Part shown: one piece after another, positions 8,426 to 15,028 of the stretch
Layout: each line of letters opens with the position of its first letter
Position numbering within the stretch: position 1 is the stretch's first letter
Source: Micromonospora inyonensis
Lineage (GTDB): Bacteria > Actinomycetota > Actinomycetes > Mycobacteriales > Micromonosporaceae
DNA: 64,000 nt
Direction of reading: 5' to 3'
Assembly: GCF_900091415.1 (NCBI RefSeq)
Contig: NZ_FMHU01000002.1
Location: 496,001-560,000 of the forward strand
The notes under the pieces: model-generated
Databases searched by the model: none
Told to the model about the DNA's origin: nothing
What the model saw: the letters and a program-made list of their open reading frames with translations, nothing else
Made by a program: the position numbers and the translations under genes

Positions 8426-8565
8426 AGGCCCGCCGGTAGTTTCCGGACCAAAAACAACTCCAACGCTGGTCAAGGACGTGATGGGGACCCAAGTTCCCGG
8501 GGCGTTCGTACCGTGCCGCGACCAGGGTTGGCGTTGCTTTTTCGCTGGAAACTACGGCGAGGCCC
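8426..8565. repeat. 140-bp palindromic element, right copy
   Basis: Matches the left copy over its full length with one difference noticed (GTTGC against GTTGT before the T-run). Its right arm overlaps the 3' end of the neighbouring minus-strand gene, so the element inserted into or next to that gene. The sequence just outside begins AGTAGG. Confidence 0.75.
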
Positions 8566-8782
8566 AGTAGGCCAACGTCCGGGCTTCCTCGCGGGCGTGA
8601 CGGGCCTCGAAGCTCCAGTCGTCCCCGGCGTACCCAGCGGCAGGGTCGACTTCCAGGGCGGCGATCGCTTCCGGGGGGATCGGCGGCCTCGGCTGCTGGC
8701 GCACCTGGCGCAGCGCTCGCGCGTAGGGGATTCCGTCGCGGGCCGCGAGTTCTCGGGCGGCGCGTTTGTCCTTGTCCACCAT
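8552..8782 (-). CDS. Small cassette protein truncated by the 140-bp element
   Basis: About 76 residues. VDKDKRAARELAARDGIPY and ALRQVRQQ resemble short helical proteins found in actinomycete phage- or ICE-type gene clusters; no function is known to me. I start at the ATG preceded by AGGACACGTC rather than the in-frame ATG 16 codons upstream. The last native residues are about EEARTLAYW; the final codons and the TAG stop come from the arm of the 140-bp element. The original C-terminus is therefore lost. Confidence 0.55.
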   Translation of the reverse strand: MVDKDKRAARELAARDGIPYARALRQVRQQPRPPIPPEAIAALEVDPAAGYAGDDWSFEARHAREEARTLAYWASP

Positions 8783-8993
8783 GACGTGTCCTGTCCGGCC
8801 GAAACCCACCCTCTCGGCCGCGGCGTCCATGGGTGTGCGGGAAGAGAGCTGCTGCCTCGCACGTGGCTGTGCCGCTTGTCGTCGTTGCCCTGGACGCGGC
8901 GTGGGCGCATCAACTGGGCTCGGAGTCGGGCCGGTGCATCGACCTGCCCGGCATCGTAGCCGTGGGCACCGACAATCTCGCAGTCCGCGCTGG

Positions 8994-9503
8994 TCAGCCG
9001 ACCCGAACCACCCGGGCGAAGCCCTCGGCGGTCAGAGTGGCCAGGCTGTCCAGGGTGCGCTGGTGCTGGTTGCGCACGACGGAGTCGGGCACGGCGCGGC
9101 CCCACCGCCGGCCGGGCAGGGCTGCGGGGCGGTGGCGCTGCCGGTCAAGGCACGTCTCCAGCGGGGTGCCGAACACCACGGCGGCGGCGGGCACCTGGTG
9201 GCGGGCTGCGGCCGAGAGCAGCTCGGCGCGCTCGGTCAGCACGCCGTTGGTCGCGTCGACCACGGTGGTCAGCCGGCGCGACAGACGCGCGTTCACGATC
9301 GTCACGAGCAGGGCCACCGCGTCGGCGGTGGCGTCCTGGTCGCACTCGTCGTCGGCCACCACGGCGCGCAGCCCGTCCAGGCTGACCACCTGCGACGGCC
9401 GGTAGCGGGCTGCGGCCCAGGTGGACTTGCCAGCGCCGGCCGCGCCGATCAGCACCACCAGCTCCGGACCGCTGTCAGTGAGTTCCATGTCGTCCCTGGC
9501 CAT
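8994..9503 (-). CDS. P-loop kinase / AAA-type ATPase, polynucleotide-kinase-like
   Basis: A 169-residue P-loop protein. The Walker A motif GAAGAGKST lies at residues 20-28. A second conserved region, TTVVDATNGVLTERAELLSA, is typical of small kinases of the zeta-toxin/T4 polynucleotide-kinase group. LETCLDRQRHRPAALPGR with VPDSVVRNQH matches their lid region. AGGAGGAA lies six bases before the ATG. It is the fifth gene of a compact minus-strand cassette. The substrate may be a nucleic-acid end or a nucleotide sugar; the sequence does not decide. Confidence 0.75.
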   Translation of the reverse strand: MARDDMELTDSGPELVVLIGAAGAGKSTWAAARYRPSQVVSLDGLRAVVADDECDQDATADAVALLVTIVNARLSRRLTTVVDATNGVLTERAELLSAAARHQVPAAAVVFGTPLETCLDRQRHRPAALPGRRWGRAVPDSVVRNQHQRTLDSLATLTAEGFARVVRVG

Positions 9504-9532
9504 GGTCGGTTCCTCCTGGTGACGGTAGGGGG

Positions 9533-9958
9533 TCAGCTGGCGATGCGGTGCTGGGCGGGACGGCCGGTGTCCCAGTCGACGGGGCCACCTCGATAGATCC
9601 GGTAGGGGCGGCCCTCACGGGCGGCCCGCACGCGGGCTCGGTGGTCCATGTCGGCCAGGCGGGCGGCGACCCGCTGCTCACGGGTGGCGCGGGGCTCGTC
9701 GAACTCGGCCCACGTGCCGTGCAGGTCGTTGACGTCGGCGTCGTACCGGCCGCGGAGGTACGCCTCGGTGGCGATGGCGAGTACCTGCTCGGCGGTGTAG
9801 AGCTGCGGTGCCATCGGGTCCACCCTGCGGTAGGTCGTCGTCCTGGGCTCCGCCATGCCGGGGCTGCTGGTCGCGGGCAAGGGCTGCCCCAGGTCGACGT
9901 CCTGCGACAGGGACCGCTGGCGGTAGAGCACGGCGGGCACGTCTCGCACCTGTCGCAC
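9533..9958 (-). CDS. Hypothetical cassette protein
   Basis: I do not recognise the family. The well-supported part is PQLYTAEQVLAIATEAYLRG and onward, followed by a charged helix rich in Arg and Glu (ATREQRVAARLADMDHRA) and a basic tail. The GTG start given keeps strong codon bias and leaves a 50-base gap to the upstream gene. An ATG at 9814, preceded by AGGGTGG, would give 93 residues and is equally possible. The gene lies between a Zn-finger peptide gene and the P-loop kinase in one orientation. Confidence 0.5.
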   Translation of the reverse strand: MRQVRDVPAVLYRQRSLSQDVDLGQPLPATSSPGMAEPRTTTYRRVDPMAPQLYTAEQVLAIATEAYLRGRYDADVNDLHGTWAEFDEPRATREQRVAARLADMDHRARVRAAREGRPYRIYRGGPVDWDTGRPAQHRIAS

Positions 9959-10008
9959 ACGCGGGGCGGGCCGGGGCTGGTGGGCCCCGGCCCTGCCGCT
10001 GGTGACGG

Positions 10009-10176
10009 TTACTTCTGGTGCTCCGTGTTCCACGCCTCCGCGCACGTCTTGTGGCACGGCACGCCCTTGGGACTGCGGCTGATGGCGGGCTTCCCGCAGA
10101 TCACGCACGGTTCCGGGTCGCCGACGGTGCAGTGCCGCCAGTCGAGCACCGTCGGCTGGGCGTCACGTCGCGCCAT
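10009..10176 (-). CDS. Small zinc-finger-like protein
   Basis: About 55 residues. CVICGKPAISRSPKGVPCHK with a following CAEAW supplies a CxxC plus C/H/C set suited to one zinc ion. Its start overlaps the end of the DUF4326 gene by 14 bases, so translation is probably coupled. Such peptides are frequent in actinomycete phage and ICE clusters and may bind DNA or a partner protein; this is inference. Confidence 0.6.
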   Translation of the reverse strand: MARRDAQPTVLDWRHCTVGDPEPCVICGKPAISRSPKGVPCHKTCAEAWNTEHQK

Positions 10177-10507
10177 GGCCGGCCGCCTGCGCGGGCGGGT
10201 CGGTGAGAGCGCGCAGCACGTCCTGCGGGCTGGCGCCGGCGGCCACCGCGGCGAGCACATCGCCGTGGCAGGGTTGCCCGACCGGGCACCAGCACACGAG
10301 GGTCTTCCCGGCCAGCGCCGCGCGGGCGGCGGCCACCAGGTCCGGGCGGACGTCGAGCAGCTGCGCGTACGCCTGCACCGCGGCGGCCCGGTCGCCGTCG
10401 ACCACCACGACCGGGTTCCCCCACCGGGTCGGCCGGCCGACGTAGACGGCGCCGGCGGGCATCCGCCACCCGGCGGTACGCCGGCGTTGGATCCGGGCCG
10501 GCTTCAC
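10163..10507 (-). CDS. DUF4326-domain protein
   Basis: A 114-residue protein with YVGRPTRWGNPVVV near the N-terminus and KTLVCWCPVGQPCHGDVLA in the second half, both diagnostic of DUF4326. This family is common in phages and mobile elements; its activity is unknown. The GTG start overlaps the stop of the upstream Gp37/Gp68-like gene (GTGA), and the 3' end overlaps the Zn-finger gene, so the three genes form one translationally coupled unit. Confidence 0.8.
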   Translation of the reverse strand: MKPARIQRRRTAGWRMPAGAVYVGRPTRWGNPVVVVDGDRAAAVQAYAQLLDVRPDLVAAARAALAGKTLVCWCPVGQPCHGDVLAAVAAGASPQDVLRALTDPPAQAAGHGAT

Positions 10508-11283
10508 CGCGCCACCGCCCCGACCGGGGCCGGGTAGGTGCGGACCCGAAGGTCGGCCGGCCAGTGCGTCCAGTCGCCGCCCTTGCTGTCGGCGCCGTGC
10601 TGCCGGGCCCACGCCGCGCCGAGCTGCTTGACGAACGGGGCGGTGTCGCACCTGTCGCACATGGCGAGCAGGTCCCGCACCCACGCCAGGGACATCGGGC
10701 GGGCGCCGGGCCCGGACTCGCCGCCGGCGATGAGCCAGTCGATCCCGGCCAGGTCCAACCCGTCGAGCGGGCCGAGCAGGGGCTCGGCGGAGATGAACCG
10801 GACGGCGGCCGGCACGGCGCGCAGCTCGTCGACGCGGCCGAGGTAGTCGGCGTTCTCGACGCTGACCCCCACCCACAGGTTCGACGGCCACGACAGCCGC
10901 GGGGCGACCCGGGGGAACCGGCCGGCCCGCTTGGTCAGCACCATGTACGTGTGCTGCGGGGTCGCGGCCATCACCTCGAACACCTGCTGCACGAACGCCA
11001 GCGGCACCCGCGCGTGGAACAGGTCGCTCATCGAGTTGACGAAGATCCGCTCCGGGCGGCGCCACCCGAGCGGGTCGGTAAGGGTGTCCGGGTGCAGGGT
11101 CAGCCCGAACCCGGAGCCGGACGTGGCCGGGTGGCCGTCCACCTGGTACTTCGCCGACCCCATCGCCTTGAGACGGCGGGCCATCGTCAGCGCGTAGCAC
11201 TTGTCGCACCCCGGCGAGACCCGGTCGCATCCGGTCGTCGGGTTCCACACGGCGGTGGCCCATTCGATGCTGGTGTCAGCCAT
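10504..11283 (-). CDS. Phage Gp37/Gp68-family protein (DUF5131)
   Basis: A 259-residue protein. The N-terminal WNPTTGCDRVSPGCDKCYA places Cys19, Cys26 and Cys29 in the family's cysteine cluster. RIFVNSMSDLFHARVP, TYMVLTKRAGRFP, LWVGVSVENADY and WLIAGGESGPGARPM are the remaining family blocks, consistent with a radical-SAM-like fold. AAGGAGC precedes the ATG. The upstream flank is interrupted 14 bases above the start codon by the left inverted repeat of the Tn3 element, so the native promoter has probably been lost or replaced. Role in phage or ICE biology unknown. Confidence 0.85.
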   Translation of the reverse strand: MADTSIEWATAVWNPTTGCDRVSPGCDKCYALTMARRLKAMGSAKYQVDGHPATSGSGFGLTLHPDTLTDPLGWRRPERIFVNSMSDLFHARVPLAFVQQVFEVMAATPQHTYMVLTKRAGRFPRVAPRLSWPSNLWVGVSVENADYLGRVDELRAVPAAVRFISAEPLLGPLDGLDLAGIDWLIAGGESGPGARPMSLAWVRDLLAMCDRCDTAPFVKQLGAAWARQHGADSKGGDWTHWPADLRVRTYPAPVGAVAR

Positions 11284-11296
11284 TCGGCTGCTCCTT

Positions 11297-11334
11297 GGCC
11301 CATGACTAACGATCTTGCGGAAACTGGCGCTAAG
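11297..11334 (+). repeat. Left terminal inverted repeat of the Tn3-family element
   Basis: 38 bases that match the reverse complement of 16960-16997. The internal end reads AACTGGCGCTAAG. Confidence 0.9.
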
Positions 11335-11444
11335 GGCGGTCGTTCTGTGGATGGCTCGCCCTGCCTCGCCGGGAGGCCATCTTCTGCGCTTGGGCTATCC
11401 CAGGCCGCCAGGTTCCTGATCCTGGCAACTGGTGGGGGCTCTGC

Positions 11445-11472
11445 TGTCCGTTAGGGGAACCCTCAACGGACA
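11445..11472. promoter_or_regulatory. Candidate res recombination site
   Basis: A 28-bp imperfect palindrome with outer arms TGTCCGTT and AACGGACA, located 107 bases before the resolvase start. Further partial copies (GTGTCCGGTGATCTGTCCGG) follow at about 11531. A palindromic core with nearby half-sites upstream of tnpR is the usual arrangement of res sites; it could also autoregulate the resolvase gene. Confidence 0.5.
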
Positions 11473-11579
11473 CGCCGGCGGCCGTGGCACGAGACGCGCC
11501 TACCAGCGACAGGTGCTGTCACAGATAGGGTGTCCGGTGATCTGTCCGGTGATGGGGGGCTATCCGTTACGCTGCGGCC

Positions 11580-12209
11580 GTGACCGCCGTGCTGATCGGA
11601 TACGCCCGCTGCTCCACTGACAAGCAGGACCTGGAAGCGAACAGACAGATCTTGCTCGACCTCGGGGTGCCGGCCGAACGGATCTACCTCGACCGGGCGT
11701 ATTCCGGCACCACCCGCGCCCGGCCCGGCTTGGACCAAGCCCTCGCCGCCGTGCGGACCGGCGATACCCTGGTGGTGCCCAAGCTCGACCGGCTCGCCCG
11801 TTCCGTGCCGGACGCCCGGCAGATCGGTGACTCCCTCGCCGCGCGCAGCATCCGGCTGCAGCTGGGCACGATGGTCTACGACCCGACCGACCCGATGGGC
11901 AAGATGTTCTTCAACATCTTGGCCACGTTCGCCGAGTTCGAGGTCGACCTGCTGCGGATGCGGACCCGGGAGGGCATGGCCATCGCCCGGGCCAAGGGCA
12001 AACTCAAGGGCCGGGCGCCGAAGCTGTCGGCCACCCGGCAGGCGCATCTGCTCAAGCTGCACGCCGCCGGGGAGCACGCCATCGTCGAGCTGGCCGAGTT
12101 GTTCGAGGTGTCGCGGCAGACGGTGTACCGGGTGCTGGAGCGTGCTCAGGCCACCGCGACGATAGCTTCTCACCCCGTGGACGCGGTAAGGCGAGAGCAT
12201 GAGCAGTAG
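11580..12209 (+). CDS. tnpR: Tn3-type serine resolvase
   Basis: A 209-residue serine recombinase from a GTG start. The catalytic Ser12 is in GYARCSTDKQD. LVVPKLDRLARSVPDA carries the conserved active-site arginines. MGKMFFNILATFAEFEVDL is the dimer/E-helix region. The C-terminal helix-turn-helix IVELAELFEVSRQTVYRVL binds res. It would resolve transposition cointegrates. All catalytic residues appear intact, unlike the transposase of the same element. No Shine-Dalgarno is visible at the GTG. Confidence 0.9.
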   Translation: MTAVLIGYARCSTDKQDLEANRQILLDLGVPAERIYLDRAYSGTTRARPGLDQALAAVRTGDTLVVPKLDRLARSVPDARQIGDSLAARSIRLQLGTMVYDPTDPMGKMFFNILATFAEFEVDLLRMRTREGMAIARAKGKLKGRAPKLSATRQAHLLKLHAAGEHAIVELAELFEVSRQTVYRVLERAQATATIASHPVDAVRREHEQ

Positions 12210-12242
12210 AGCCGTTGGGGTATCGCGCTGGTGGCGGTGGGC

Positions 12243-12356
12243 ATGCTGATCGCCGTACTGAATGTCGACAGGGTCGGACGCGACCATGTCGCCATGCTGC
12301 TCTCCCTGGAGCTGGTGATCGTCGGCTCGGCGTTCGTGGCGTCCCGGCAGCAGTGA
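12243..12356 (+). CDS. Possible small membrane peptide in the transposon
   Basis: About 37 residues from the in-frame ATG. LLSLELVIVGSAFVAS is a plausible transmembrane segment. The same frame continues upstream without a start (ALVAVGMLIAV), which may mean that a longer protein has lost its 5' end by frameshift. No family recognised and no clear ribosome site. Confidence 0.3.
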   Translation: MLIAVLNVDRVGRDHVAMLLSLELVIVGSAFVASRQQ

Positions 12357-12542
12357 GCCGGCTCGCAGAGAGTCGAATGCAGGTCTGACGGCGAATCTCC
12401 CGGAACGCGTCAGATGACTCGCCCACCGACGGTTGGCCCTTTGAGTAGATGGTGCCAGACGTAATGGCAGTTAGAAACTCCCATGCCTCTATGCCTTGTG
12501 GCAGCATCGGCCGGGCCTACATCACATTAGGGAGGGTGATCA

Positions 12543-13044
12543 ATGCGAAGAGTGATGCACCGGGTGGGACGTCGCGCAAGCGTGGTCCTACTCGTTGTCG
12601 CTTCCGTCCTGGCCGTAACCGTTGCGCCCGCTGCTGCGTAGGACCGACAGGGCGAGGCCGATCCTGCTGCATCCTCCGACCTCTTCCGCGCCGACGAGCG
12701 AGGTGCCTTGGCGAGGTTGGCCCTGGCGAAGTCGAATCCGCCGCAGACCACGGCCGCCATCGTCTATGCCGACATCAACTGCTACAACGTTCCCACCATG
12801 TACGTGAAGGACAAGGGGTGGGGAGTCGACGCCCAGGCCAACCAGCAACTGGAGGTCTTCCGGGACCTCTTCATCGACGGCCAGTGGTGGAAGACCACGA
12901 CGGACTGGCCGTACACCTCGTCAACCGGGTCGTGGAGCACGCCGACCGGGCCTGATCCGCAAGCGGCACATGCTGTGGGTGACGGCGTACTACAAGGCGA
13001 CCAACGGGTACATCGGCCGGGCCACCGACTACTGCGACATGTAG
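12543..13044 (+). pseudogene. Small secreted protein, broken by nonsense and frameshift
   Basis: The ATG follows AGGGAGGGTGATCA, a strong ribosome site. It opens a clean signal peptide (MRRVMHRVGRRASVVLLVV to PAAA). A TAG stands directly after the expected cleavage site, and the reading frame then continues as ADERGALARLALAKSNPP and AIVYADINCYNVPTMYVKD. Near 12955 an indel shifts the frame; the probable native end is LWVTAYYKATNGYIGRATDY followed by CDM. I recognise no family. As cargo of a Tn3 element it may once have encoded an exported enzyme or inhibitor. Confidence 0.55.
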
Positions 13045-13088
13045 TCAGCGGCCAGTGCGGCGCCCCGACCGGTGCGGCGATGGGAGCG

Positions 13089-13433
13089 ATGATGATCGAC
13101 GAGAACCCCGCCAACGATCCGACCCGCCAGTGGGTGGTCGGCGGTCCGGATGTGGCGTTCGACGCTCGGGCACTGCTGCGCAAGCTCAGCAGCACCGGCC
13201 GCGACATCGTCGGCCACCTCGCCGCGCGCCCCGGGCGGCCAGCCACCGCGAGCGACGTCGCGGCCGCCATCGGCGTGCCAACGCGGGATGTCGAGGACGG
13301 CGTCGCCTGGATCAACAAACTCGCCGAGGCGTTGGGCTACCTGCCTCTGGTGGTCCGCTCCGACTCCGCGCTGCTCATGTCCGCCGACGCCAGTGATGTC
13401 GCGCGGCAGGCGCTGATCGACGCGCAACGCTGA
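13089..13433 (+). CDS. Hypothetical winged-helix-like protein in the transposon
   Basis: About 114 residues. FDARALLRKLSSTGRDIVGH and ATASDVAAAIGVPTRDVEDG resemble the helical core of a winged helix, and LGYLPLVVRSDSALLMSA the wing. GGGAG precedes two adjacent ATG codons (13089 and 13092); either may be used. It may be a small DNA-binding cargo regulator, but no close family is recognised. Confidence 0.5.
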   Translation: MMIDENPANDPTRQWVVGGPDVAFDARALLRKLSSTGRDIVGHLAARPGRPATASDVAAAIGVPTRDVEDGVAWINKLAEALGYLPLVVRSDSALLMSADASDVARQALIDAQR

Positions 13434-13474
13434 CCCATCGTCCGGCCGGCGAGCAGCAAGCCATCTGACGAGGC

Positions 13475-13630
13475 TTACTGCTCGCCGGCGGATTCGCTCC
13501 TTTGGCGCCGGGCGTGAAGCCGTCGACGGATCCGGCCCGGCCACCAGAACAGCGCCAGCAGCACCACAGCCACCACCACGGCGGGCAGGAGCAGGCGCAG
13601 CGCGGAGATCAGCAGCGTCGGAAAGTCCAT
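13475..13630 (-). CDS. Small single-pass membrane protein
   Basis: 51 residues: a short N-terminus, one transmembrane helix (LLLPAVVVAVVLLALFWW) and a very basic C-terminal tail (RIRRRLHARRQR). An AGG-containing ribosome site lies before the ATG. It lies between the cargo genes and the transposase, facing the same way as the transposase. Function unknown. Confidence 0.45.
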   Translation of the reverse strand: MDFPTLLISALRLLLPAVVVAVVLLALFWWPGRIRRRLHARRQRSESAGEQ

Positions 13631-13792
13631 GATCGCCTGCTTCCGGGTCTTTGTGTCTAAGGTCTCCAGCGTACCGGCCGATGGCGCCAACAGTTCCTCT
13701 CCGTTTCGCGTCCCCAGCACAGGGGAATCCGTCGGTGTCGAGCCATAGGCCCAGCTCGGGACGGCTGGTCGTCCGGTCGGCCAACCGGCGCG

Positions 13793-15028
13793 TCAGCCGT
13801 CGTCCGGGTCGGGCTGGTCGGGGTCGCGCAGGGCGCGGCGGCCGTCGGCGTCGAGGTCGGGCGGGGTGAAACTGTAGTGGCCGTGGACGTTGACGTGCTT
13901 GAGCCAGTAGGGGTGAAGCCGGGAGACGTCGGCATCGCGCACCGGGTAGCCGTCGGCGCGCAGTATGGTCAGGATCCGGTCGAGGTAGACGGTGTTCCAC
14001 AGCGTGATCGCGTTGACGACCAGGCCGAGCGCGCCGAGCTGGTCTTCCATCCCGGCGTGGTATGCCTCCCGCAGCTCGCCCTTGCGGCCGTGGAAGACGT
14101 GCTTGGCCAGGCCGTGGCGTTCCTCCTGGAGGTTACGGATCCGCTTGATGTCGCGCCGGTAGCCCTCCCTGTCGGCGTAGGACAGCACGTGCAGCGTTTT
14201 GAAGATCCGGCCGAAGTGCGCGAGGGCGTCGCCGAGTTGGGTGGGGTTGCCGCCGTGCTGCAGCATCCGCATCACGTCGGAGGCGCTGATCGCGCCGGAG
14301 TGCACCGAGGCGGCGATGCGGCAGATGTCCGGCCAGTGCCGGCGGACCTTCGCCAGGTCGATCTTCCCGCGCGCCGCGGTGTTCAGGGGCCCGTAGTCGG
14401 CGGTCGGGTTCACCCGCCACAGCTTCTGCTCGGGCAGGCCGGCAAGCTCCGGACGGTAGTCCACACCGAGAAGCTTGAGCAGGCCGAACACCATGTCGGA
14501 GTAGGAACCGGTGTCGGAGACGAACACCTCCGGCCGTGGCCCGCCGTCGCGGCGGTACATCAGGTCCACCGCGTACAGGGAGTCCTTCGGGGTACCGGAC
14601 AGCACCATGCCCGCGATTCCCACCCCCTGATCGTTGATCATGTTGAGGTAGGTGGCGCCGCGTTTGCGGCCGAAGTACTTCGGATTCGGCCGGGCGTGGA
14701 TCGAGCGCACCGGCACCACGAACCGGGTGCCGTCGACGGCGGCGACCAGCCCGCCGCCCCACACCTCGGCCGTGCCGATCCCGGCCTGCCCGCTGATCAG
14801 CACCGCGTTGGCCACGGCGTGGGTGTCGGCGCGGACGTAGTTCTGGTACACGTGGCTGATCCGCGAGCGGGTCAGCGCCGGGTTACCTGGCGTGATGACC
14901 GGCTTCCAGCCGACGTTGAGGGCTTGGGCGGTGAGCACCGCGGCGAGGGTCAGGTCCATGCCGGCGTCCAGGCGGGCGCCACCGGAGACGTGGGTGTAGG
15001 CGCCGGCGAAGCCCGGGTGCCAGCCCAT
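13793..15028 (-). CDS. tnpA: Tn3-family transposase, C-terminal (catalytic) half
   Basis: A 411-residue segment with the DDE_Tnp_Tn3 catalytic domain. Asp99 is in AAVDGTRFVVP, Asp172 in VFVSDTGSYSD and Glu328 in YHAGMEDQLGALGLVVNAI, followed by TLWNT. Its ATG overlaps the TGA of the N-terminal half (TGATG), so re-initiation could produce a separate polypeptide. Removing two bases (a TG duplication) would restore one continuous ~1030-codon gene, the normal Tn3 transposase length. I therefore favour inactivation by frameshift over a genuine split enzyme. Confidence 0.75.
   Translation of the reverse strand: MGWHPGFAGAYTHVSGGARLDAGMDLTLAAVLTAQALNVGWKPVITPGNPALTRSRISHVYQNYVRADTHAVANAVLISGQAGIGTAEVWGGGLVAAVDGTRFVVPVRSIHARPNPKYFGRKRGATYLNMINDQGVGIAGMVLSGTPKDSLYAVDLMYRRDGGPRPEVFVSDTGSYSDMVFGLLKLLGVDYRPELAGLPEQKLWRVNPTADYGPLNTAARGKIDLAKVRRHWPDICRIAASVHSGAISASDVMRMLQHGGNPTQLGDALAHFGRIFKTLHVLSYADREGYRRDIKRIRNLQEERHGLAKHVFHGRKGELREAYHAGMEDQLGALGLVVNAITLWNTVYLDRILTILRADGYPVRDADVSRLHPYWLKHVNVHGHYSFTPPDLDADGRRALRDPDQPDPDDG

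Larger units (their letters stand above)
4874..8565. mobile_element. Putative composite unit bracketed by two 140-bp elements
   Basis: Direct copies of the 140-bp palindromic element enclose a frameshifted IS110 transposase, an alpha/beta-hydrolase gene and a divergent MmyB-type regulator. On the outside, the left copy adjoins the element that broke the hemerythrin gene. The right copy provides the stop codon of a truncated cassette gene. Transposition as one unit is an inference from the direct repeats and a possible AGT duplication; independent insertions or recombination between copies would give a similar picture. Confidence 0.45.

Noticed and set aside
13631..13792. Minus-strand frame reading RPELGLWLDTDGFPCAGD between the transposase and the small membrane gene
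   Set aside because: No start or ribosome site and no recognisable domain; probably a chance frame.
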